Source: Pseudomaricurvus alkylphenolicus | GTDB lineage: Bacteria > Pseudomonadota > Gammaproteobacteria > Pseudomonadales > Cellvibrionaceae | Assembly (NCBI RefSeq): GCF_011683955.1 | Contig: NZ_JAAQPI010000009.1 | Location: forward strand, 62,001-126,000 | Direction: 5' to 3' | DNA length: 64,000 nucleotides | Shown here: positions 44,179-52,796 of the stretch, one piece after another | How the letters are laid out: each line of letters begins with the position of its first letter | Position numbering within the stretch: position 1 is the first letter of the stretch | Notes under the pieces: generated by a model | Databases searched by the model: none | Told to the model about the DNA's origin: nothing | Seen by the model: only the letters and a program-made list of their open reading frames with translations | Position numbers and translations under genes: made by a program

Positions 44179-45381
44179 ATGAATACCGACGCAGATACTT
44201 TAACGGCGTTCCGACAGGAGGTGATTGCCTGGCTGGCGGACAATATTCCTGAAGATCCCGGCTTTCTGTTGCCATTGACCTTTATGGAAGTGGGAACCGA
44301 GGAACAACTGGAATTCCTTATTGCCTGGCAGCGCAAGGTCTACGACGCCGGTTATTTGGGCATGGCCTGGCCGGAGGCCTACGGCGGTCGCGGTATGCCA
44401 CAGGTCTATCAGGATATCGTCGACGAAGAACTGATGAACCACAAAGCGCCGATTATCTTTAATACCATCGGCCTGGGGTGGGCCGGGCCACTGATTTTGC
44501 AGTTGGGTACCGAGGCCGAGAAACAGAAGTACATAAAAGGTATTCTGACCGGCGATGATATCTGGTGCCAGGGCTTCTCTGAGCCGGATCACGGTTCTGA
44601 TCTCGGCAATGCACAGACCCGCGCTGTGCGTGACGGCGATGACTATGTGATTAACGGCAGTAAGATCTGGACTACCCACGGCACCTATGCCAAATATATG
44701 ATTCTGCTGGCGCGCACCAACCCTGAAGCCCAGAGCAAGTACGCGGGGCTGTCTTTCTTTCTCTCGCCGATGGACGTGCCGGGCATTTCCACATCGCCGA
44801 TTCGCAAGATCACCGGCGAGTACGGTTTTGCGCAAACGTTCTTTGACGATGCCCGAATACCGGCGAATTGCCTGATGGGCAATGAGGGCGATGGCTGGAA
44901 ACTGGCCATGCAAACCTTGCAGTACGAGCGCAGTGTGGATGGTGGCCAGGCGAGTACCTACAAGATTACTTCGATGACCAGTGCCGATCTGATCGAAACC
45001 TGCCGCACGATCCAGCGCGACGGCAAGCCCTTGTTAGATGATCCCATCGTTCAGGATCAGTTGGTGCAGTTCATTATGGAGGAGCGAAACCTGTTACTGA
45101 ATCAAAAGCGCAGTAGCATTCAGGATCTGTGTACCGACTATCCACTCTCTCTCATGTTGTCCGGCAAGCTTGAGGCCACGGAGCTGTTCCGGCGTATGCG
45201 ACAGTATGCGGTGAGTTTGCAGGGGGCCAAAGGTGGGCTCTATATCCACGATAACGATGCCCTGGATGGCGGTATCTGGCAGCACGCCTATTTTAATAAC
45301 TTCTCGGCCACCATTGGTGGCGGCACCAGCCAGGTTCAAACCAATATCATTGCTGAGCATGCGCTCGGTCTGCCGAAGTAA
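44179..45381 (+). CDS. Acyl-CoA dehydrogenase, first of a pair
   Basis: I use the ATG at 44179 (TTGAGG before it), giving 400 residues. The FAD/acyl-CoA site appears as CQGFSEPDHGSDLGNAQTRA and DYVINGSKIWTTHGTYAKYM. At the C-terminus, where most members have (Y)EGTSEIQ, it reads TIGGGTSQVQTNIIAEHALG, so the canonical catalytic Glu is replaced by Gly. That pattern occurs in dehydrogenases of steroid and branched-chain degradation, which often work as heteromers or use another base. The second dehydrogenase gene follows 11 bp downstream. Substrate unknown. Confidence 0.88.
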   Translation: MNTDADTLTAFRQEVIAWLADNIPEDPGFLLPLTFMEVGTEEQLEFLIAWQRKVYDAGYLGMAWPEAYGGRGMPQVYQDIVDEELMNHKAPIIFNTIGLGWAGPLILQLGTEAEKQKYIKGILTGDDIWCQGFSEPDHGSDLGNAQTRAVRDGDDYVINGSKIWTTHGTYAKYMILLARTNPEAQSKYAGLSFFLSPMDVPGISTSPIRKITGEYGFAQTFFDDARIPANCLMGNEGDGWKLAMQTLQYERSVDGGQASTYKITSMTSADLIETCRTIQRDGKPLLDDPIVQDQLVQFIMEERNLLLNQKRSSIQDLCTDYPLSLMLSGKLEATELFRRMRQYAVSLQGAKGGLYIHDNDALDGGIWQHAYFNNFSATIGGGTSQVQTNIIAEHALGLPK

Positions 45382-45392
45382 GGGGAGTCATC

Positions 45393-46547
45393 ATGAATTT
45401 CGGTCAACAAGCGAGAAATCATAAAGTCGACAGCCTCAACTTCAGCGAAGAGCAGAAGATGATTCTGGAAAGCGCTCGCAGCTTTTGTGAGGACACTTCA
45501 TCTATTGAGCAGGTCAGGGAGTTACTGGACTCTTCTCGGGGATATGAAGAGAGCGTCTGGGCGCAGTTGGTAGAACTCGGTTGGACGGGTATCGCCGTAC
45601 CCGAGCGTTTTGGAGGCTCTGAGCTGGGCATCGAGACGGTGGTGCCCATTGTGGAAAGTATGGGGCGAAGTTTGTCCGCGACGCCTTTTATCTCCTGTAC
45701 TTTGTCGGCACAAATATTGTTGCAAGCGGGCAGCACTGATCAGCAGCAGCGCTGGTTACCGAGAATAGTGGAAGGGCAGATTGCCACCGTAGCTTTATTG
45801 GATAATGAAGATTGGGGGGCATTCAGTACTACCCAGGAACTCAATGATGAGTTGGTCTTAAAGGGAGAGAAATGGTTTGTGGACGATGCCGTGAGCGCGG
45901 AGCTGTTTATCGTCCTCACTCAATATCAGGGCAATGCCCGTTTTGTGATGGTGACGCGCAATCAATTGGAGGAGGGCGCCGTACAAGCTCACGCATTAAT
46001 CGATGAAACCAAGCGCTCCGCACGAGTGGATTTTACCGGCGTGTCTGTATCAGCAGAAGCTATTCTGGTGGCGGAAGATACCTCGGAGATATTGAATGAT
46101 ATCAAATTGATTGGTGCATTGCTGACGGCGGCGGAAGCGGTGGGCGCAACATCCTCCTGCCTGAACCTGATGGTTGAGTATCTGAATACCCGTAAGCAGT
46201 TCGGCAAATTGATTGGCTCCTATCAGGCCTTAAAACACCCCTGTGTGGATATTCTCACTAAACTGGAAGGTGCGCGCTCCCAGGTCTACCACGCGGCAAC
46301 GCTGTTTGAAGAGGGCCAGGGAAAGATGGATCGCGACCTCGAAGTCGCCTGCCGTATGGCCAAGGCGTCGGCCAATGACGCACTGCTAATGGCAGGGGAC
46401 CGGGCCGTGCAGTTTCATGGTGGTATGGGTTTTACCTACGAATGCGATGCGCAGTTGTATATTCGGCGAGCGCAGTGGAGTCAGCAGCAGTTTGGCGAAT
46501 CCGCGCATCACCGCAAGCGCCTGGCGCCCTTGTTGTTGAGTTTATAA
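45393..46547 (+). CDS. Acyl-CoA dehydrogenase-like protein, second of a pair
   Basis: The 384-residue protein has the dehydrogenase fold but weak active-site motifs. There is no clear EP(D)AGSD segment in the middle domain (LLDNEDWGAFSTTQELNDEL instead). The C-terminal region reads AVQFHGGMGFTYECDAQLYI, retaining the QxxGGxG part but no EGTSEIQ tail. Such divergent partners form alpha2beta2 tetramers with a second dehydrogenase in steroid-type degradation. It is 11 bp downstream of its partner and almost certainly in one complex or pathway with it. A stand-alone enzyme is the alternative. Confidence 0.82.
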   Translation: MNFGQQARNHKVDSLNFSEEQKMILESARSFCEDTSSIEQVRELLDSSRGYEESVWAQLVELGWTGIAVPERFGGSELGIETVVPIVESMGRSLSATPFISCTLSAQILLQAGSTDQQQRWLPRIVEGQIATVALLDNEDWGAFSTTQELNDELVLKGEKWFVDDAVSAELFIVLTQYQGNARFVMVTRNQLEEGAVQAHALIDETKRSARVDFTGVSVSAEAILVAEDTSEILNDIKLIGALLTAAEAVGATSSCLNLMVEYLNTRKQFGKLIGSYQALKHPCVDILTKLEGARSQVYHAATLFEEGQGKMDRDLEVACRMAKASANDALLMAGDRAVQFHGGMGFTYECDAQLYIRRAQWSQQQFGESAHHRKRLAPLLLSL

Positions 46548-46721
46548 GCGGGTGCCGGGCTGATTCAGTGCTCATGGCGCTATCTGCTTTCAAGACCACT
46601 AGTCTATATAAATATTGAACATTGATGGTTGGGAGGTAAACTACAGTATTAACCCCATTAGCGGCAGGTTTATCTAGGAGGGCCGCTACTGTGGGGCTCA
46701 GCATACACCAGGAGGGGAGTC

Positions 46722-48251
46722 ATGGAGAATCTACAGCAGCTTGCCCAGGCGGTTATTCAATGGACCGCATTAACCCTGCTGTTCCTGTTCGGCATAGGAA
46801 TTCTCATCCTGGTTGCGTTGTATCTGATCGACAAGACCCAGACCAAACAAACCATACGTCGCAATTACCCAGTTGTCGGAAGGTTTCGCTACGCGTTTGA
46901 ACACCTGGGTGAGTTCTTTCGCCAGTACTTCTTTGCCATGGATCGGGAGGAGTTACCCTTTAACCGTGCTGAACGTTCGTGGGTGTACCGGGCCGCAAAA
47001 CAGGTCGACACGACGATCGCATTCGGTTCCACTCGGTCACTGACGTTGGAAGGCGAACCGATTTTTCTCAATAGCGCGTTTCCAACTCTCGAGGACGATG
47101 TGGTCGAGCCGAGACCTGTTACCATTGGCGAAGGTGTCTGCATTAAGCCTTATTCGACCAAGTCGCTGCTTAACATTTCCGGGATGAGCTTTGGCGCTAT
47201 CTCCAAGCCCGCGGTGCTTGCACTGTCCCACGGTGCCCGCCAGGCCGGAAACTGGCTGAACACCGGGGAGGGTGGCTTATCTCCGTACCATCTGCGGGGA
47301 GGGTGCGATCTTGTTTACCAGATAGGTACGGCCAAGTACGGTGTTCGAAACTCCGAGGGTAAGCTGTGCGATGCAAAACTCAAGGAAATTGCCTCCCATG
47401 AGCAAGTGCGGATGTTTGAAATCAAGATGAGCCAGGGCGCCAAGCCGGGTAAAGGTGGCATTCTGCCAGGCGCGAAGGTCACAGAGGAAATCGCAGAGAT
47501 ACGTGGTATAGCGGTGGGTCAGGATTCGATCAGTCCCAATCGGCATGAGGAAGTTCGCTCTGTGGATGATCTACTGGACATGATCAACCGGATTCGAAGC
47601 GTAACCGGCAAGCCAGTGGGATTTAAGATGGTCGTGGGACAGCTGGAGTTCTTCGACGATTTGTTTAAAGCCATTCACGCCAGGGGCATTGACCAAGCGC
47701 CGGATTTTATCACCATCGACAGCGCCGATGGCGGCACCGGCGCGGCACCTCAGCCACTGATGGACTATATGGGTATGACACTGCGCGAAAGCTTACCGCT
47801 TGTTGTCGACCTGCTACACGAATACGGTTTGCGTGAGCGGATTAAAGTTATCGCTTCAGGCAAACTGATTACCCCCGGCAAGGTAGCCTGGGCAATCAGT
47901 GCAGGGGCGGATTTTTGTACATCCGCACGCGGGTTTATGTTCGCGTTGGGCTGTATTCAAGCACTACAGTGCAACAAGAATACCTGTCCCACGGGGATTA
48001 CGACTCACAAGAAGGAGCTTCAACGTGGGCTGGTGCTCGAAGATAAAACCGCCCGCGTGGCGGCTTATGCCAAGAAGATTAACTACGGCGTTGGCCTCAT
48101 TGCACATTCCTGTGGTGTGTCGCAACCCCGTGAATTGCAGCGGTGTCATGTTCGTGTTGTCGAGACCGGTGGCTTTTCTCGTTCGATGGCAGAGCAGTTT
48201 CCTGTGCCGGAGACCAAAACCGAATACATCAAACTGCGGCAAGCTGACTAG
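46722..48251 (+). CDS. Membrane-anchored FMN-binding glutamate-synthase-like protein
   Basis: The 509-residue protein has an N-terminal membrane segment (LTLLFLFGIGILILVALYLI). A Glu_synthase FMN barrel follows: FLNSAFPTLEDDVVEPRPVT, SGMSFGAISKPAVLALSHGA, NTGEGGLSPYH, ITIDSADGGTGAAPQP. The 3Fe-4S ligands of glutamate synthases are kept as Cys-x5-Cys-x4-Cys (CIQALQCNKNTCPTG). It lacks the glutaminase and alpha-subunit domains. Family members are mostly of unknown function; N-methylglutamate synthase large subunits are the same type, but no MgsA or MgsB partner is adjacent. AGGAGGGGAGTC before the ATG is an excellent ribosome site. It appears to be a single-gene unit. Confidence 0.85.
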   Translation: MENLQQLAQAVIQWTALTLLFLFGIGILILVALYLIDKTQTKQTIRRNYPVVGRFRYAFEHLGEFFRQYFFAMDREELPFNRAERSWVYRAAKQVDTTIAFGSTRSLTLEGEPIFLNSAFPTLEDDVVEPRPVTIGEGVCIKPYSTKSLLNISGMSFGAISKPAVLALSHGARQAGNWLNTGEGGLSPYHLRGGCDLVYQIGTAKYGVRNSEGKLCDAKLKEIASHEQVRMFEIKMSQGAKPGKGGILPGAKVTEEIAEIRGIAVGQDSISPNRHEEVRSVDDLLDMINRIRSVTGKPVGFKMVVGQLEFFDDLFKAIHARGIDQAPDFITIDSADGGTGAAPQPLMDYMGMTLRESLPLVVDLLHEYGLRERIKVIASGKLITPGKVAWAISAGADFCTSARGFMFALGCIQALQCNKNTCPTGITTHKKELQRGLVLEDKTARVAAYAKKINYGVGLIAHSCGVSQPRELQRCHVRVVETGGFSRSMAEQFPVPETKTEYIKLRQAD

Positions 48252-48278
48252 CTTCCGCCACATACTCCCCCTCAGCAC

Positions 48279-48319
48279 TTGGCCAAAGTGGCCACATCTT
48301 GGCCAACCATCTCATAGTT
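48279..48319 (+). promoter_or_regulatory. AraC-type triple TGGCCA site (copy X)
   Basis: TGGCCA occurs at 48280, 48289 and 48300, spaced 9 and 11 bp, followed by CTCATAGTT. The same elements with the same spacing lie at 52638, 52647 (AGGCCA) and 52658, again followed by CTCATAGTT. TAATCT at 48338-48343 is a possible -10. The site lies about 140 bp before the first gene of the molybdenum hydroxylase operon. Confidence 0.65.
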
Positions 48320-48457
48320 TGGTCCAGCGATCCCCTTTAATCTAACGTCTGTCTCCTGTTTCAACTCAATGGGAGCATGACCAAACGGACCAGGAGTATC
48401 CCTCCGCCGGTTTAGCCAACACGTCAGGTTGTTATCCAAACATAGAAGTGATTTATC

Positions 48458-48892
48458 ATGATTAAGCAGTTTTTCGCCTACAGTTTTTGCATCACTAATG
48501 CCATCATCTTTATCATCGTTGGTATTGAAGTCGCCAATGTCACTGTCGAGCAAGCCGCTCTTGAAGGGATGACCCAACGGGTTTACGCGTCCATCAGTTA
48601 TGTAGACTACATGATGACAGCCACTTGGATCGTTCTGGCGATAGCGATTATGCAAGGACGCAGAGATCTGTTTCTGGGCACCGCCTGGTTCTACCTGGGG
48701 CTTATCGTGTGTGACGCCGTGATTAGTCACTTTATGTCCGTCGAAGCAAATGATCCCACGTTTACGCCTATGCTTCTGTCATTGATGGTTATGCAATCCA
48801 TATTTCTATACTGGGCCATTGGTCGCTTTTCTACAGCGCCAAACTCTTCCGACGCGGGTGCGGTTGGTAAAGTACAGCTAAGCGGTAGGTAA
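48458..48892 (+). CDS. Small four-helix membrane protein
   Basis: The 144-residue protein has about four hydrophobic segments (FCITNAIIFIIVGIEVANV; MTATWIVLAIAIMQG; LFLGTAWFYLGLIVCDAVIS; MLLSLMVMQSIFLYWAIGRF) and a short polar C-terminus. I do not recognise the family. It is 2 bp ahead of the 2Fe-2S subunit gene and downstream of the AraC-type site, so it is first in the molybdenum hydroxylase operon. It may anchor the complex or pass its electrons to quinone, but no haem or quinone motif is clear. Confidence 0.7.
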   Translation: MIKQFFAYSFCITNAIIFIIVGIEVANVTVEQAALEGMTQRVYASISYVDYMMTATWIVLAIAIMQGRRDLFLGTAWFYLGLIVCDAVISHFMSVEANDPTFTPMLLSLMVMQSIFLYWAIGRFSTAPNSSDAGAVGKVQLSGR

Positions 48893-48894
48893 CC

Positions 48895-49428
48895 ATGATC
48901 AGCTTTCAACTCAATGGCGAAGATGTCAGTGTCGATATTCCAGCCGACACACCGCTTCTGTGGGTTATTCGGGATTACTTCAAGCTCAAGGGGTCCAAGT
49001 TCGGTTGCGGCAAGGGACTCTGTGGTGCCTGTTCCATGCACCTGGATGGTGATTCGGTGCGTACTTGCATACATCCTGTATCAGCCGTTAGCGGTAAGTC
49101 TGTCAAAACCATCGAAGGTTTAGGATCTGCTGATAACCTCCATCCTCTGCAACAGGCCTGGATAGACAACAATGCTCCCCAGTGTGGTTACTGTCAGTCC
49201 GGTCAATTAATGAGTGCCAGTGCGCTATTGGCCAAAAACCTCAGCCCCTCGGAAGAAGAGATCGACAACGCCATGAAAGGCCATATCTGTCGCTGCGGCA
49301 CTTATCCTCGGATTAAAAAAGCGATAACAGAAACCGCCAAGGCTCTCAACAGCACTGCCAGTAGACCCGTAGGCTACTACTTGCCCACAGAGAACAATGT
49401 GCAGGAAGATAAGGGAGAAAGTCCATGA
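48895..49428 (+). CDS. 2Fe-2S subunit of a molybdenum hydroxylase (IorA/xanthine-dehydrogenase type)
   Basis: The 177-residue protein holds a plant-type 2Fe-2S site (Cys38, Cys43, Cys46, Cys58 in FGCGKGLCGACSMHL and VRTCIHP). A second, four-helix-bundle 2Fe-2S site follows (Cys97, Cys100, Cys132, Cys134 in QCGYCQSGQ and HICRCGTYPRI). This is the standard small subunit of isoquinoline 1-oxidoreductase-like enzymes, which hydroxylate N-heterocycles or oxidise aldehydes and pass electrons onward. The stop overlaps the large-subunit start by 4 bp, indicating coupled synthesis. All eight cysteines are present, so this subunit looks intact although its partner is broken. Confidence 0.92.
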   Translation: MISFQLNGEDVSVDIPADTPLLWVIRDYFKLKGSKFGCGKGLCGACSMHLDGDSVRTCIHPVSAVSGKSVKTIEGLGSADNLHPLQQAWIDNNAPQCGYCQSGQLMSASALLAKNLSPSEEEIDNAMKGHICRCGTYPRIKKAITETAKALNSTASRPVGYYLPTENNVQEDKGESP

Positions 49429-51480
49429 GCCAGTTGACTCCGAGCCGGCGCAACTTTCTGAAGCTGTTGGGTTTTACCGGAGGTGGTCTGGTTTTGGGCG
49501 TCCCTTTGGTGGCAGGGTGTGCTGCATCGACGCGAGACCACAACTCCAAAGACAAGGGGTTTACCCCCAGTTCTTTTTTGCAAATTACCGAAGACAACGA
49601 GATTCACTTCTATTTGCCACAGGATGAAATGGGGCAGGGGATCTACACCGGATTAACCACGCTGGTGGCCGAAGAGCTGGAGGTGAATCCGGAGCAGATT
49701 CAGGTCCATTTCGCCCCTCCCCATAAGGATTTTAGAAATCTAACTCTGGAAATGCAGCTCACCGGTGGCAGTAACAGTATCAGCGCCTGGTTTCGTCCAC
49801 TGCGCCAGTCCGCAGCCAACGCCCGCGAGTTGATACGCAATGCCGCGGCTCAACAGCTCAATGCCCCAGTCACGCAATTACAACTGCAGGAAGGCCAAGT
49901 CAGTTGGCGGGGTAAAAAGCATCCCTACGGTGACTTTGCTGCATTGGCCGGTACACTGCCGGTCGTGGAAGACGCGCCCATCAAGAAAAACGGTGACTTT
50001 AGACACATCGGTAAAAGCCGTCCCCGTTTGGATGGGATTGCCAAATCTACCGGAACGGCCGTTTTTGGTATCGATATAGATATCCCAAACCTGTATCGCG
50101 CGGTGGTGGTACGCTCCCCGGTCCATGGCGGCATCCCCAAACAGTTCTTCCGAGGAAGTCTACCTCGATTTCAAATCTGCGCTTGATACCGAGGAGGGCG
50201 ATAAGGCGGAGAAAATCGGCGATGGCGCCCAAGCTCTGGGCCGCGCGGACAAACAGATTGAAGCCGATTACCGGGCCCCCTACCTTGCGCATGCCACCAT
50301 GGAGCCCATGAACTGCACCGTCCGCATTGATCAGGATCGCTGTGACCTGTGGGTGGGTAACCAGGCGCCGGAAATGGTTCGCGACGTCGCCGCTTACTAT
50401 GCCGAAGTTCATCAGGATAAGGTGCAGGTTCATTCGACCTTCCTGGGTGGCGGCTTTGGCCGGCGCGTATCATTGGATTATGTGGCTGAAGCCGTGAGTA
50501 TCGCCAAAGCAAGTGGCCTGGCCGTTCAAGTGGTATGGAGCCGCGAGGATGATATTCGTCATGATTATTATCGCCCCGCCTCCATGGCGCGATTCAAAGC
50601 CGCTCTGGACGAGCAGGGTAGAATCGAGAGCTGGTTTGTCAAGCGCGCAGGGCCCAACATTATGCCTTACATGATCGACGACGTTTTCGACACCATGGTT
50701 CCCGGTTTTGTACCTGACGGACTTGCCGACTGGATGAGCAAGCGCGGTTATGGTCTATATGATGGCATACTGCTGGATCACGCCAGTGTTGAAGGGCTGT
50801 TTGAAGATTACGACATACCCAATAAGGAAGTACGCCATATCACCCGGGATCCAGGATTGCGTACGGGCTATTGGCGCAGTGTTGGCCATTCTTTTGGTGG
50901 TTTCTGTAAGGAGAGTTTTATGGATGAACTGGCCCTGGCAGCCGACCGGGATCCGGTAGAGATGCGCCTCCTGCATTCACAGTCTGATCCGAATCTGCAT
51001 CAGGTGATTGAGGTAGCCGCCGAAAAATCCAACTGGGGGCAGCCCTTGCCGACCAACCACTTTCACGGCATTGCCGCCCATACCTCCTTTAACAGCAGTG
51101 TGGCGCAAGTGGCGGAGATCTCCATCGAGCGTAATCAGATCAAAGTACATAAGGTCACCTGTGTGGTGAACTGCGGCACCGCCATTAACCCTGATAATGT
51201 TCGTGCACAGATGGAAAGCGGCATTATCTTTGGCATCAGCGCCGCTCTGTTTGGTGTAATCACCTTGCACAACGGTCAGGTAGAGCAGAGCAACTTCCAC
51301 GATTATCCGATGGTGCGCATGGATGACAGTCCGCAGATCGAAGTGCATATCATTGAGAGTGACGAAGATCCTACTGGCGTCGGGGAACCGGGTGTGCCAC
51401 CCATTGCTGCGGCTATCGGTAATGCTGTCTACGCAGCCACCGGCAAGCGGCTGCGGCAATTGCCGTTGAAGCTGAGCTGA
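49425..51480 (+). pseudogene. Molybdenum hydroxylase large subunit (IorB-like), disrupted by out-of-frame deletion
   Basis: Two overlapping frames encode one protein. 49425-50186 gives a Tat/lipoprotein start (SRRNFLKLLGF, VAGC) and the first MoCoBD domain up to VVVRSPVHGG. The next frame (open from 50125 to 51480) resumes at SSSEEVYLDFKSAL and keeps YLAHATMEPMNC, FLGGGFGRRV and the catalytic-Glu motif GVGEPGVPPIAAAIG. Between the two halves roughly 50-60 residues normal for the family (the segment around GVAVVA) are missing, and the frame shifts by one. The total, about 685 codons, is short of the usual 730-750. The second frame has no ribosome site. Likely a recent inactivating deletion; an assembly error is the alternative. 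Confidence 0.8.
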
Positions 51481-51513
51481 TTGGTGTCGCTACCGTGTCA
51501 GTATCAGACTAAC

Positions 51514-52554
51514 TCAGGGCTGATGTTTTTGACGATATTGTGTCGGCGTCAACCCGGACCACTTTTTAAAGGTCGACTGAAAACTGGAGCGATCGGCGTA
51601 GCCGATTTCGTCGGCCACCTGTTCAACACTTAAGGCGGACTGCAACAGGTAGTCCGCCGCCAACTGCATCCGTACCCGTGTGTAGAGTTCGCGAAACGTT
51701 GTGCCTTCTTCCTGCAATCGACGTCTGAGTGATCGATAGCTGGTCTTTAACCCTGAGGCCACGGTTTCCGGGGTTAAGGTTTCGCCAGGGTTTTCCACCA
51801 GATAGCGGCACACCCGCTCCGCCATGCCTCCCTTATTTCTCAACGCGTTCAGAGCCGTTTCACATTGCTGTCGGCTCAGTGCGGCTACCTCGGCGTCGGA
51901 GAATTCTAATGGCAAGCCCAGTAGTGAGGCGGGCAGAAGATACTCATTATGAGCACAGTCATATTCCACCGAACAACCAACGCTGCTTTCAATCACGCTA
52001 TTATAGCTGGGTTGCGCGCAGTTCATGCGGACATGAATGAAGTTGGCTTTTCTATTCAAATTTGATTCGATAATAGAGCACCATTCACCCAGCAAATACT
52101 CAGTATAATATTGCTGTACCTTGGGATCAGTATAGCGTGCTACTGTGGAGGTAATGGTCACAAACTCGCCCTGGAGGCTCATGCTCTCTTGTGCACTGTC
52201 TTCATTTCCCAGGAGTTGTTGAAACCGAAAGTAGGTTTCCAGGGAGTCACGCGCGGTTTTACAACTCAGATAGGCGTACCCCAGTATGCCATGGTCAGCC
52301 ATCGAGATCCGGCGGCCGGCCTTAAAGCCAAAGGCCGGAATCTTTATGTCACTTAGGGCACACTCAAACATCCGCTCCACCGCGTCGGCGGGGACTTCCG
52401 TTGCATTACCCGCCAGGGCAGGCACGGGCACACCGGCCTCCTGCGCGTAGGCGCTCAGGTCCACGCCATGTTCCAGTGCAACCTGTTGCGCATGATAAAG
52501 CTCAATAGCTGGAATGGAATTTGGGGCGGTAACAATACCAAAGCCTGCAAGCAT
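51514..52554 (-). CDS. AraC-family regulator, probable controller of the flanking operons
   Basis: The 346-residue protein has an N-terminal Arabinose_bd-type domain (AIELYHAQQVALEHGVDLSA; MADHGILGYAYLSCKTARDS). A C-terminal AraC double HTH follows (LTPETVASGLKTSYRSLRRR; VEQVADEIGYADRSSFQSTF; KWSGLTPTQYRQ). It is convergent with the molybdenum hydroxylase operon and divergent from the TBDR at 52797. A triple TGGCCA site occurs once in its own divergent promoter region (52637) and once before the hydroxylase operon (48279). I infer that it controls both. Confidence 0.9.
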   Translation of the reverse strand: MLAGFGIVTAPNSIPAIELYHAQQVALEHGVDLSAYAQEAGVPVPALAGNATEVPADAVERMFECALSDIKIPAFGFKAGRRISMADHGILGYAYLSCKTARDSLETYFRFQQLLGNEDSAQESMSLQGEFVTITSTVARYTDPKVQQYYTEYLLGEWCSIIESNLNRKANFIHVRMNCAQPSYNSVIESSVGCSVEYDCAHNEYLLPASLLGLPLEFSDAEVAALSRQQCETALNALRNKGGMAERVCRYLVENPGETLTPETVASGLKTSYRSLRRRLQEEGTTFRELYTRVRMQLAADYLLQSALSVEQVADEIGYADRSSFQSTFKKWSGLTPTQYRQKHQP

Positions 52555-52636
52555 ATTTTCAGTGGATCTGTCTGTTAATCGGTATCAAGGCAATGCTTGT
52601 ATCCTGGCACAGGTGGCGCCAATAGAAAAGTGGACA

Positions 52637-52677
52637 TTGGCCAATGAGGCCACAATCTGGCCATCTACCTCATAGTT
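52637..52677 (+). promoter_or_regulatory. AraC-type triple TGGCCA site (copy Y)
   Basis: TTGGCCAATGAGGCCACA then TGGCCA (52658) and CTCATAGTT, matching copy X at 48279 in elements and in the 9- and 11-bp spacing. TATAAC at 52694-52699 is a -10 candidate. It stands about 120 bp before the TBDR start and in the divergent region of the AraC gene. Confidence 0.65.
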
Positions 52678-52796
52678 CAGATTAGCCGCTCACTATAACC
52701 TTGGCTTCTGTCGCCAATCGATAACAAGCAGCGGAACAGGCTGCTAAATAACAGGCGCAGGTACTTCAGTTATAACAATGAGAGGGAGTCAGATCC

